From positions 901,501 through 965,500 of the forward strand of contig CP038117.1 of NCBI GenBank assembly GCA_004519485.1: 64,000 bases of DNA, in the 5' to 3' direction. A model generated the notes under the pieces. That model searched no databases, was not told the DNA's origin, and was given only the letters and a program-made list of their open reading frames with translations. Source of the stretch: Nannochloropsis oceanica (Eukaryota > Sar > Eustigmatophyceae > Eustigmatales > Monodopsidaceae). Both the position numbers and the translations under genes were made by a program. Of this stretch, positions 31,115-41,992 are shown piece by piece (the first letter of the stretch is position 1; every line of letters starts with the position of its first letter).

Positions 31115-32781
31115 TCACATTTTGCCTGCCGCCTCCAATTTTCCCATCCCCACTCGGTATTTGTTTACCTTACTTAAGCCGTACACGAGCGCCTTCCACA
31201 CACCCGCCGTAAATATGCCCTTGATTCCTTGCGTCAAACTCGACCGTGCCACGACCTTGTGAATGCCCAGTTTCACCATCTTGGCCGTCGTTTTGACAGG
31301 CAGCCCCTCCCATGCCGTCCGCAGCGCCGACTCGACCTCACCTGCTGCAGGTACCCTTCCTGCTGGCACTGCAGGTATCAGGACACTTCCACCGCTTCCC
31401 CGCATGCTCGGCGGTACCAAATGCTGTCGTACCGCCGATGGAAGCTGGCCTAGCAGGCCCGCACGGGTCGACTGGCTCAAGTCTTGGGTAAAACGAGTGC
31501 GGTCAGAAGTAGTGGCCATGAGAGACGGGACAGCCGAAAGGACGTGAGGTGTGTAGAGGCGGTGGAAATGGGGTAAATTGGCAGTGACAATATTTTTGAC
31601 TTTTTGTGGGTTTTCGCCGAAGGTCATGCGAAAGTCGCCTCGGTAGGAGAGGCCAGCTATCATGGTGAAGAGATCGAAATCGGAGAAGGTTTCGGGAAGT
31701 AGGAGGAGGGCGGCACGGGTGGCACTGGCGAGGTTAGCTTGGTGGGCCTCGGTAAGTGCGTTGGAGGCCTTGATGACTCGGACTGGCTTTTGCAGCCGTC
31801 CTGCAAATAGAATGAAAGAGAGGAAGAAATAACGAAGAGGTGTGACTCAACGCACATCCCTTTGATATCAAATCCCTTCAATGTCAGGCTAGCAGGCGCA
31901 TCCCCCCTGTCAAATTTCATGGCAAGTCTTCCTCTAATGAATCAACCCCCCTCTACTCAATACTTCATTCACGTACCTGCCGCGTACATCCATCGCCAGT
32001 CCAATAGATCTTCACGGAGAGCATGCATGCTGATAATACCATATTTCATAACTCGGCCCGGCTGTCCGGGGACCGGGATGGCTGTGTTGTAGTACATTGC
32101 GGCACCATGGTCCTCTGTGGTTGGGGCAGTTGGACAAGTCGAGAAAGGTGAGATGATTCCGGCCATTTTTTCTATTTGTCCAACATCGTCGCTGAAGTAT
32201 AGATCATGAGCTTGTGTGTATTTGCTCGGGCTTGATCGCTAGCGCTCATTCCCTTACCGTCCATGTAAAGGATTTCTTCTTGTTCGATTGTTTTCCCTCC
32301 AAACACAAAGAAGATTGGAACGTAGTAGTATTCACCACTCAAGCATTATATATATAATCACCCCGATCTCTCAACATCAAGGCATATTCTTACCTTCAAT
32401 CTGCCCCAGCCGCTCCGCACCCAGGTAGCGCAAGACAGAATAATGTTTCCAGTTCCGGGCGAGGTTCTCCCGGTGCCATTCAATAGGGTTGCGCACGGCC
32501 AGCACTAAATCCAGCATCGGCTGCCGCGCCGGGTCCCTCTCGCGTTCTGATGGAGACTTTGGCAATATTATTGGGTCGCCGCGGCTCGTCGTAGCCTGCT
32601 TGTGCGCCACGGTCGAGTAGTTGTGGTCGTCGTCGTGGTAGCCATGCTGATCAAAGACGCCGCTACCGTAGGCAAAGCAAAAGTCCACGGGCGGGATGCT
32701 CTTTAAGATCTCGTCGAATTGTGCGCTGCCATGGTCATAGTCACTTAGCTCGTGCTGCGGCAATGGGGGTGGTGATCCCAT
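31115..32781 (-). CDS. TAM41: TAM41 mitochondrial CDP-diacylglycerol synthase
   Basis: Three exons: 32781..32394, 32114..31977 and 31800..31115 (403 aa), GT-AG and phase 1 at both junctions. Splices restore LGQIE-EDHGAAMYYN and MYAAG-RLQKPVRVI, as in TAM41. Other family marks are VDFCFAYGSGVF near residue 35, LDLVLAVRNPIEWHRENLARNWKHYS, GRVMKYGIISMHALREDLLDW, DLFTMIAGLSYRGDFRMTFGENPQKV and the C-terminal HKVVARSSLTQGIKGIFTAG. TAM41 makes CDP-DAG from phosphatidic acid and CTP at the mitochondrial inner membrane for cardiolipin synthesis. The chosen start has no clear presequence; an acceptor-like ACACAG just upstream (32790-32795 region) suggests a possible extra 5' exon. Confidence 0.94.
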
Positions 32782-33509
32782 GCCTTGACCTGTGTATTTG
32801 GTGACACAGAGTGGTAGAGGAGGTCGAGGTCAAGAGAGAAATTCTCAGTGTAACGAATCTCGGTAACTTTCAAATTCTGGTGTCTTGAACGCGGGGGATG
32901 AGGACGTCGCCTTGCACCCTGCACTTGTACCGCACATCCTTATCTCCTGCCTGTCCCTGTAACCGTTGGCATTTTCAAGGCGTAGGAGTGTCTGTTGCTT
33001 GCCTCGCCAAAACCTCGCTCAACGTCGACGCAGGACGCACGGGCGCACGACGCCCATATCGACGACAGCCGGCTACCCTGTCCCCTGGAGCAGGAGCGGT
33101 AGTGCCATCTTGGCGCGGGATCGGGCTCATTTTCTCGCCGTAGTCTACATACATAAGGTCCTTCATGGCACCTTGTCCGGCACTCTTCGTCCCTTAAGGC
33201 CCATTGCCAAAATGTGTTGTGTGCCTTGCTCTTGCGCGCGACCCTCCAACTCACTCCTCATCATGTCAGTTCTCTGAGGACAGAAAGGAGGCTAGAAGCA
33301 TTAAAGTACCCGCCTCGTCCCTCCTCCTCGTGCCTCCTCATCACAAAAAAGACGGGTACACCGATTTTGCAACACCATTCCTTTATAACCTTTCCACACC
33401 GGACCGTCGAGGCAAGACGGCACCACACGCTTTTACCACCCCTGTTCTCACCTTTCCATCCCCCATACCACGCCCATACCTAACAGGGTGTCCTAGTGGA
33501 CAGCACGGC
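32782..33509. promoter_or_regulatory. divergent intergenic region, TAM41 / PHD gene
   Basis: 728 bases between opposed starts. It may hold a 5' TAM41 exon (-). The PHD gene frame is open through 33204-33509, but that part reads like leader sequence. Confidence 0.45.
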
Positions 33510-36100
33510 ATGTACTTGTCCACGTACCTGTCGGCCGCGCCCGCGGTGGCCGGGCATCATCAGCAGCATGGTGACGATAGCGACGAGGAGGAGGACCTTG
33601 AGCTGGTCAGCATAATGCGCAACGCAGACAACGCCACTGCCTCCAGCGACCCTCTCCCACAACCGTACGCCTCCAAATCAAGAGCTGTAGCAACAACGGC
33701 GCCATGCTCAACCAACAGCTTTGGCAACGAGAGCAGCGCCTCAGCACATCTAGCCAAGCCCGTCGCGCAGGGCCGCTGCTCCTACAGCCACAACCCCGAC
33801 GGCGACGAGCAGGGCAAGCAGCATCCTGTGCTCAACATCGACGGCGCAGATGATGACAGACAAGGTCAAACCACCCTCTCCCACATCCACTCCTCCTTTC
33901 GGCCTTCCTCCAAGCCAGTGGGTGCCGGAAAGACTGAGGATGGCGTCTTCGGCGCCCGCAGTACCAGCGACGCCCAGGTTCAAGCCATTGACGACATGGA
34001 CGAGGACGACGAGGAGCTCGCAGCAGCCTTGGCAGGGACTCTTCACTCCTCCATGCCCCTTCCGCAGCGACAGCGGCACCATCTCAACGATCACCACCGC
34101 CAACGGCAAGCAGCCAGCACAGCATCGTCTTCCTTCACCTCCAGTGGTCAGCCCATGGCCGAAATTGAGAGGGTCTTCGCCTCTGCTAAGATGGAGCAGC
34201 AGCAGCAGCAGCAACCCATGGCGGTCCTCGACGATGGCGATTCCCGTCCCTCTTCCCCTTCTTCCTCCTCTCCCTCCCGCCCTCCTTCCTCGGCGGGCCA
34301 CTCCAGTGATGTGGACGAGCCTCCGCGTTATGACGATGGGATGGATCAATATGATGACGTGGAAGACTGCCTCTCCATTCCTTCCTCCCATGCTCCTGCT
34401 GCTCCAGCCGTACCTCCTGCTGCCGTCACCTCTACCTCAACTACAACAGAGGAAAACAGCAACAACAGTGTATCTGAGCAGCAGCAGCAGCATGTGGTAA
34501 TGGTGGGGGGAGGAGAAGGACCTCCCAAGCGTCGGCGGGGACGACCTCGCAAGCATCCTCTTCCTCCCTCTCGTGAGAACGCCCACCCGCAGGTCGAGAG
34601 GGGGAAGACGGGAGGGAACGACCTGTACACGGCGTCTAAAGCAGTAGCAGCACCACCACCACCACCAGCAGCAGCACCTCCACCACCAGCAGCAGCACCC
34701 ACAGCAGCATCTGTCCTCCCCCCAACCCTTGCCCTATTATTACCGCCGCCATTATCAGTCGTTACCGCCCTTCGTGGCAGCACCGATACAGCGATAGCAG
34801 TACCAGCAGCAGGAGCACCATCACCAGCACCACCAGCAGGAGCAACCGTATCTGGCCCTCCCTCACGAGGCCGTGTCATCGCCACCAACAGGAGCGGCAG
34901 CAGCAACAACGCTGACGGCCGGTCCCTGTCACGCGCCTCATTAGATTCTTTGGCTGACCTCTCCCTCTCCCCCGGCCCTGACTTTGATTTTCCGTTGGAA
35001 CTCCTGGAGGAGGAATCCGAGGGCATGAAGTACTTGGAGGGGCAGGAAGGAGGAAGGGGGGGAGGAGGAGGGGGGGGAGGAGAGCGGGCGTCACGGGAGC
35101 AGTGGATGCAGCAGTTGCAGCAGCATCAGCGGTTGGAGCAGCAGCAGCAGCAGATGTATTTGTATGGAGGAGGGGAGGGGTGGGAGGAGGATGGGGGAGA
35201 GCCACGACGGTACGGGCCGCGAACGAGGGGGGGAGGGACGCATGGGTTGGGGTGGAGGGTAACAGGGAGGGGAGGGAGGGGGAGGGGGAGGGGGAGGGGG
35301 AGAGGGCAAGGGCGGGGACGGGGAGGCTATTCGAGTGAAAGAGGAGTGAGTGTGAGCTCGTACAGGCTTGCATCCCGGGACGATGGAGAAGAGGAGAACT
35401 TGAAGAAGGCGGCGAGGGAGGGAAGAAAAGAGGGACAGGATGAGGAATGTGGGAGGAAACGCGGACAGCCATCACTCACACCGGAGGTCGATCTGGCGCG
35501 CCCGAAGCGAGCGGCGGCTTTGGCGGCATCTGCTGCCTGGGAAATCGGAAAGCAGGAGGTAGAGCGGGAGGAGGGGGAGCTGCCGGTGGTGAAGCGAGGG
35601 AGGGGAAGGCCCAAGGGGAGCGGTAAGGGAAGACAAGTGGCGACCGGAGAAGGGGGGCGGGGGCGAGGCTTGGGACGAGGGAGGGGCAGGCCAAGGAAGG
35701 AAAGAGGGGAAATAAAGGAGTTTCTGGAGAAAGGCTTCACTGGACCGTTGCTAATAGACTGGGGTGGGGAGCAGCAGCAGCAGTTGGAGGAAGGGAAGGA
35801 GGCATGGGGGGAGAGCGGGTTCTGGGGAGGGAACATGCCCGTGCGTGGATGGGGAAGAGCACGAGGGCGAGGAAGGGGGCGAGGAAGGGGGAGAGGAAGA
35901 TTTGGTGGGTTCTTAGATGAGGGTGGTGATATGCGTATAGAGGTGGAAGGGGAGGAAGAGAGGGAGGCCTTCATGATATCCATTGTCAAGAGAGGAAGCG
36001 GGTGGAGAGGACAAAGACGAGGACGAGGACGGGGGGCGGTAGGGGAGCCTGTGAGAAAGAAGCGTCGCGGGCGACCGCGCACGAAGAGACCATACTCTGA

Positions 36101-36151
<51 letters not shown>

Positions 36152-38429
36152 AGAGGAGGGAAGGGCAGCGCGATCGAAAGCGTTCTCAGCAGGGGCAAGG
36201 AGGAGAGATGATTACCACTCGGGCTCGCCCAGCCCGCGTTCGGCTCCATTTTCCTTGCCTTTTTGGGTCCCCCGCCCACCCCTCGACGAAGAGGGCCGTC
36301 CCTTGCCATTCCCATGTCCTCCTCCTCCTCCTCCTCCTCCATACCTCTTAGGTGTTGATGGGGTAGGCTTCCCTTCCCTCCCCCCTTTCCTCCCTCCCCC
36401 GCCAAATGTTATGGGCGATTTCCCTCCTCCCCCTCCTCCACCTCTTCTTCCCTTTCTGCGTCATCCCCCTTCGCCTCCTGCTTACCGCCTTGCCGAGCCT
36501 GCGCCTTCACACACAACGGCCGCAACTGCTGCGACGATAACAATCGCCGCAACAGCCGCAGCAACGACCGCGGTGGCGAAGCATGGAAGGAGCGAAAAGA
36601 AAGAGGAAGGGAAAGAGGGGAAGGAAAGACTGGAAGCGCCTGGGAGTGCGATGGATGAGCAGAAGACGGAAGAGGCGGAGGAAGGGAGGGAGGGAGGGCC
36701 GGACAAGGGGAAGAACGTGATGGTGGTCGAGGAGGAGGAGGAGGAGAATGTGCCACCCGAGGTGACGGCGATGAAGGAGCAAAAGAAAGAGAAGAAAGTG
36801 GAGGAAGAGGACAGTGTGGTTGAGGTGTTGGCCCCTCAGAACCGATATAATCGTACCACTGCTGTCACGGCAGCTGGTGATCCAACAGTTGATTCATCGT
36901 CACCTCAACGAGCTGCAGCTGCTGCAGAATTTCGCCCTCCACCAGTACCGACAGCAGCTGTAGCAGCCTCGGTAGCAGCAGTAACAGCAGCAACAGCAGC
37001 AGCAGCAAAAGCAACTCGTTTGCTGTCTATAAGGAATACAGGACCACCGGTGGTCTTTCCCTCCTCAGCATCTCTGATCTCTTTGAAAGAGCCAGCAGTG
37101 CCAGCAGCAGCTACTGCTGCAGCAACAAACTCTGTGGTGGGGACGGCAAGGGCGGCGACGGAAGGTGCAACAGCAGCAGCAGCGACAGCAACCAAGGGAT
37201 CGAGGAAACGCAAGGCCCCCGTCCAACTCCTGTCGAATGCGAAGGAGGTAAAGACTGTACCAGTACCACCCGCACCCTTAGGAGTAGCACCTGCAGCAGC
37301 TGAAGGGGCGGGAAAGCCGACTCCTGCCGCGGTTGCAGCCCTGTTTGATGAGGCCGAGGACGAAGAGGGCTCGAGGGATGGGGACGAGGAAGATCTGGAG
37401 ATCGACGACGACGCCCTGAACGATTCCGACGATGACTCAGCAGCAGCATCATCGGCCATGGCAGCATCAACAGCAGCAGCAGCGGCGGTGGCGGCAGCAA
37501 GAGAGGACGGAGAAGACGCGGATAATGTACTTTGCGACGTGTGTGGGGGTGGAGAGAGCTTGGAAGACAATATGGTCATCTTTTGCGACGGGTGTGATGT
37601 CGCCGTCCACCAGTTCTGCTACGGCATTCCCAAAGTCCTGAAAGGCATGTGGTTTTGCGATAAGTGCAAGTGGCACAAGGCCGCTTTCAAGGCAAGCCAG
37701 TCCTCCGCCTGCTCTGCAACAGCTGCTGCTTCTGCCGCAGGTGGTGCCCACCGTCCTTCCCCTCCTTCTCCAATCACATGTCACTTTTGCTTGCAGTCCA
37801 ACGGGGCCATGAAGAGCTGTAAGGATAAGACACTCTGGGGGCACGTGACGTGCGTGTGGTACGACCCCAATGCCTTCTTCAAAGACCCCACCCGGATGGC
37901 ACCTATTGTTTTGCGTCGGGTCAAGCAGCAGGATAAGGGATGTATGTGCGGGATATGTAAGGAGAAAGGGGGGTTGATCATCCCTTGTCGGTGGCCGGAG
38001 TGTCGGACAAAAGTGCACACGAGGTGCGCGCAGCGGGGGGGGGGTTATTTGAAGATGGAGGCCATGTTTGGGGGGTTGCTGACGGAGGTTTATTGCCGAG
38101 AGCACCAGGAAAAGAGGCTATGTCCGCTGGCGCTGGTGGAGCTGGCGAAAAAACGGGTGGAAGGGACAGAATTGAAGGGGGCGGTGGTGGCGATGGAGGA
38201 GAGGGTCAAGGAGGATGGTGTGCCATATGCGAGTGTGGAGATGTTTGCCGAGGACTTTACGCCAGTGATTGAGATGCTGGGGGGGCAGGGACGGTCGAAG
38301 GCGGATAGGGCATTGGCGGCCGAGTTGATGCTTAGGCTGGCGGCGCTGAAGAGGAGCTTGAATGCGGCAAACAAGATGCCGGCTCAAAATGGGGGGAAAG
38401 AGGGGGGGGGAGGGAAGCTTGAACGGTGA
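33510..38429 (+). CDS. AT-hook, PHD and extended-PHD chromatin protein
   Basis: One exon of about 1,639 residues from the ATG at 33510 (frame open from 33204). Most is low complexity: Ser, Ala, Pro, Gly/Arg and Asp/Glu tracts. AT-hook-like cores occur at about 34531 (RRRGRPRKH), 35590 (GRGRPKGSGKG), 35680 (GRGRPRKE) and 36056 (KRRGRPRTKR). A C-terminal PHD finger starts LCDVCGGGESLEDNMVIFCD (37530) and is followed by a zinc knuckle and an extended PHD: CHFC, GHVTCVWYDP, MCGICKEKGG, CRTKVHTRCAQRGG and YCREHQ. PHD-knuckle-ePHD is the histone H3-reading unit of JADE/BRPF and MLLT/AF10 proteins. I see no EPL1, bromo- or SET domain, so it is probably a histone-reading subunit that binds DNA through its hooks. 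Confidence 0.9.
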
Positions 38430-39168
38430 GGGACCGTTTGTGTGTGTAATTAAGTCATATGAAATACGGAAGCAATTACACGCGAGATACAAAGAAAGAG
38501 AGGTGGGAACATAAGCGGCGGGAGAGAGAAGTAACAGAGAAAAGGAACTGTGCTTAGAGATGCGAGCGAAATTTACTTGTCTGACTGAATGTGTCTGGTG
38601 TCTGATGGTTTTTGGGTGTCCATCACGATCGATAGAAAAAAAATGAAAGTAGTTGTTTAAATCATTGCTTCACAATGAAGCCCAATAACACACTTTCCGT
38701 CAAGAGATAAGTGCACTGAATAACCCAACAAACGAAACCTGCCCAAAGTACATGTGTGCAAGCCAAGTAAATCCCAGGGGTAACGTTGAAAAGTATAACC
38801 AAGTGTGACCCGATGAAACAATTTAAGGGATAGGTAGGAGGGAAATAACAAGAATTTAAGAATGATATTCATTCACTATTGAACATTTTCAATAATTTGT
38901 TCATTGAGAATTGTGTCTCCCGTGCCTTGAGTTTGCTTCATGTTCGTCAAGCCGTTTTCCTTGTAAGCACATCTTATCAGTGCCCTTTTCTGTTTTCACT
39001 GCCTTTCAATCCAGCACCCTCCTGCCACTAAATCAACCGCCTGTAGGGTTTTCTCCCTTGCTATTTGTAATAACAATGTATGTCACCTGCATTGCCCTTT
39101 TTCATTGCCGATTATCTCTTTTCAGGCTCGTATAGTGTTGGGGGGGTACATGCACACGTGCGTATTAA
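38430..39168. other. intergenic region, may hold an ankyrin-gene start exon
   Basis: Holds the PHD gene 3' end and the promoter of the next ankyrin gene. Its ATG exon is probably in the right half, but I cannot place it. Confidence 0.4.
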
Positions 39169-40282
39169 GCCTCCGATCTAACAATCGCCCTTTCCACACA
39201 CGCGGCACAGCGACAGGGCCGCAAAGAGGGGAGCTTCGTGGTGGACGAGGCCCTGAGCAGCCACATGTCGGCCGCCGCTGTAGTCTGTGCTGCCGCAGAG
39301 GCCCCTGAAGCTTCCACTGCTCTGGCTTCCACCATCTACACCAAGGCTTTAGCGGCCGCCCAACGCAACGATATAAGATTGTTGACAGGGATCTGGGAGA
39401 AGCATGGAGGCAGAATAATTACCGAACCACTTCCTGAGGGAAGCGGGTACATCATTCACCACGCAGTGAAGCTTCTGCGTGTGAAGTCTGTCATTTGGCT
39501 TCTGGAACATGGAGCGGACGTGAATGCAATTGATCGCGACGGCGAGGTACGTCTTTCTTTCTGTCTCATTTATTTTCTTCTGCTGATTGATCTCGCGTTT
39601 CTCCTGGAACCGTGGTGCCGTAACCAACCCTTCATGCACCACTCCTCCATCTCTTTCCCCCCGACAGACTCCCCTTTGTTGGTGCGCAACCATCGCTTCC
39701 TTCTCTGTCCGCACGAAAGCGCTCCTCCGACTTCTCGTCGACGCAGGGGCTGACCCCAATTGGCAAGACCTCTATGGCTATACTCCTCTCACACACGCTG
39801 TCGTGCGCGGCTCAGTCGACGCCACCCGTCGGGCCCGCGTTCAAGCGCTGCTTGAATTAGGCGCGGACCCGCGCGTGAGGGACTATGACGGAAAGGAACC
39901 GCTGGATTACCTAGGAATGAACACAGATGATGGATGCATATGGACGGCAGCCTTACCAGAGAATGGGCGGGAGATGGAACGCTGTCGGGCATTGTTGAAA
40001 GATGAGGTGTTTAGGAGGGAAGTGCGTGAGGTTTTGATGGAGGCGCGTCGTCGTTTTTTCAACGTGGCTAAAGACCAAAACGAAGGGAATGATCATGAAA
40101 GAAAAGGCATAGAAGAGATGAAGAGACCACGACCGAGAGAAGGAAGCTGGAGGAGCGTGGCCGTGGAAGAGGATCACGTGGAGGTGGAGAAAGGCAGGAA
40201 TGAGGAGGGGGGGGAGGTGGCCAGGCGGTTGGTGGACTTGCGTGACGACATGATGTTTATGAGATGCTTGCAATATATTTGA
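39169..40282 (+). CDS. ankyrin-repeat protein (5' end unresolved)
   Basis: Exons (start unresolved)..39546 and 39668..40282, joined phase 0 (GGCGAG|GTACGT ... CGACAG|ACTCCC). The join restores an ankyrin consensus (RDGE-TPLCWCATI). Repeats: GYIIHHAVKLLRVKSVIWLL, HGADVNAIDRDGE, LLRLLVDAGADPNWQD and GYTPLTHAVVRG, then LLELGADPRVRDYDGKEPLDYL. The first frame has no ATG between the upstream stop (39166) and the repeats, so a first exon is missing; CACAG near 39210 is a possible acceptor. The last 100 residues are basic and acidic without a recognisable domain. Role unknown beyond protein binding. It is not a close copy of the ankyrin gene at 16.3 kb. Confidence 0.8.
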
Positions 40283-40697
40283 ATTGTTGGGCTTATAGAC
40301 AAGCGGTGTAAAGAATGCTTGGCCTGTGTTTATACATATACATATACATAAATATTTTGATCCGACGTGCAAATATACATGCACTCCTGTCGGTTTGAGG
40401 AGAGCGATACCGTGAATGAGATATTTGAATGCAAAAACAATGAGGGAAGATGTAGATTCTGGATTGCAGCGATGCCAGGAAAGAGGGGCGGAGAGGACTA
40501 AAGACGGAACATGTCGAAAAAGATGTACCACAGAATAAGGATTACTTCCATTTTCATGATTAGACGGGTTTAAAGCTTTCTAGCCGCGTATGCACGGTGA
40601 AAAAGGAATAAGGGGAAAGGCAAATGTTTATAACGAAATACATGCTACTAATTTGCTTATTCTTTTTTGATTTCTCTCTCGTTTCTTGTCCTTACAA
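40283..40697. other. convergent intergenic region
   Basis: 415 AT-rich bases between two stop codons. Nothing seen. Confidence 0.5.
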
Positions 40698-41723
40698 TCA
40701 TTCTCCCGCCACCTGAGGAGGGGCAGGGGCACTGCGCATGGTCAACAGATGAAAATACACGACCAACGGCTGTAACCCTGACGTTTGGAATAGGGGATCT
40801 TGTGGAGTCGCATACGCAACAGTAGACAAATAAGCCTTTATCAAACCAGGCCCCGCCGGATAAAACTCCCACAAATGCCTGTAATCTCCCACCGTGCTTG
40901 TCTCGGCAAGCTGGGGCGTCAAGGATACCTGTCGTACGTCTTCGAGGAAACGAAAAGAGCCGGTGCTACTGCTGCTATCTGGCCCTGGTGGTGATGGCAA
41001 GACCGAGCGAGCATTCCAGAAGAGTTCGATACGCTGCGCATTGGGACTGGCACCCGGCAAGAGGTTAAGCGAGGCACGGTTTGGGTTCTTGTCAGGATTG
41101 TACTCAATGGTAGTGACAGCTGCTTTACCCAACTCTGACTCCAAAGCGTTCTTGAGATTGAATATCTTGTCTTCCTCCACCCGTCCTCCATTCTTCGACA
41201 CGAATCGCATGCGAAATGCGTGGTCTTTACCCACGTCCGGGACCATGGCAATGCTCAATCGACGAAACCCAGGCAAGCCCGTGTCGGACACAATGCGGCC
41301 TTTTGGCACGAAGGGCGAGGCCTCGGCAGCAGAAGACGGAAAGTCAGCCCCAATGAATTTGCAAGACACCTGCCATTCCCCCTCCATCCACGCGGGGTAG
41401 GTGAGCAGGCCCGGCGGTTTTTGGAAAAGCTTCTTTTGAAAGGCTGTGTAATCGACCGTATGCGGCACTGCGGCGCCGGTGGCAGCTGAGGCGGAGCGTG
41501 GGTGTATAAGTGCAGCAGCAGGCAGGCCAAGACCCATGACTCCTCCGAGGAGCAGCAGACCGTCCTTCAGCAGGTCGCGACGCTCCATCGGCTTGGCCCG
41601 TGACGAGGCAGGAAGTGGTAGTAGAGGCGATGACGGGGGATTGAATGCATGATGCACTTGACAAACAACAAACAATAGCAAGCCAAGCAGATCAAGACGA
41701 GCAAGACAATGCATGGTTGTCAT
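40698..41723 (-). CDS. predicted thylakoid-lumen protein, DUF6816-like
   Basis: 341 residues, one exon. The presequence is tripartite: an ER-type signal (LDLLGLLLFVVCQVHHA) cut before FNPPSSP, a Ser/Pro-rich transit stretch, then a twin-arginine signal (ERRDLLKDGLLLLGG ... SASA-A at about residue 80). This predicts import into the plastid and Tat export to the thylakoid lumen. The mature part starts near LTYPAWMEGEWQVSCKFIG, which recalls the cyanobacterial/plastid DUF6816 family (P-x-W-x-G-x-W), and ends LQPLVVYFHLLTMRSA. Biochemical role unknown. The family call is from memory and moderate; the targeting reading is stronger. Confidence 0.85.
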   Translation of the reverse strand: MTTMHCLARLDLLGLLLFVVCQVHHAFNPPSSPLLPLPASSRAKPMERRDLLKDGLLLLGGVMGLGLPAAALIHPRSASAATGAAVPHTVDYTAFQKKLFQKPPGLLTYPAWMEGEWQVSCKFIGADFPSSAAEASPFVPKGRIVSDTGLPGFRRLSIAMVPDVGKDHAFRMRFVSKNGGRVEEDKIFNLKNALESELGKAAVTTIEYNPDKNPNRASLNLLPGASPNAQRIELFWNARSVLPSPPGPDSSSSTGSFRFLEDVRQVSLTPQLAETSTVGDYRHLWEFYPAGPGLIKAYLSTVAYATPQDPLFQTSGLQPLVVYFHLLTMRSAPAPPQVAGE

Positions 41724-41992
41724 AACTCTCTCTGTGTGTGTGCGTGGATGGTGAGTTCATGAAAGTTTGAACGATGAAAACAAAGACTGCCGCCGTCAGG
41801 TCGATACGCTCCCATCGCGATTTTATTCCATCCTTGCTTTTCTTTTCTTTTCTTTTCCTATCACATACGTGGCAATCACGACGCAGCACATGCAATATAA
41901 ACCCTGAAAATGTTACAGCTCTAGCCAGGAAGATCCTTCTCTATGTGCATCGAGTCCTAACTCATCCACCCTGCCCTCCCTCATAATCCCTC

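Noticed and set aside
32940-33254. Minus-strand frame as a TAM41 presequence exon
   Set aside because: No donor with matching phase could be shown and the composition is not mitochondrial-like.
34346-35475. Minus-strand frames of about 200 residues opposite the PHD gene
   Set aside because: Shadows of Gly/Arg, Pro and Ser low-complexity coding sequence; the same holds for frames opposite MRE11 (51097-51792).
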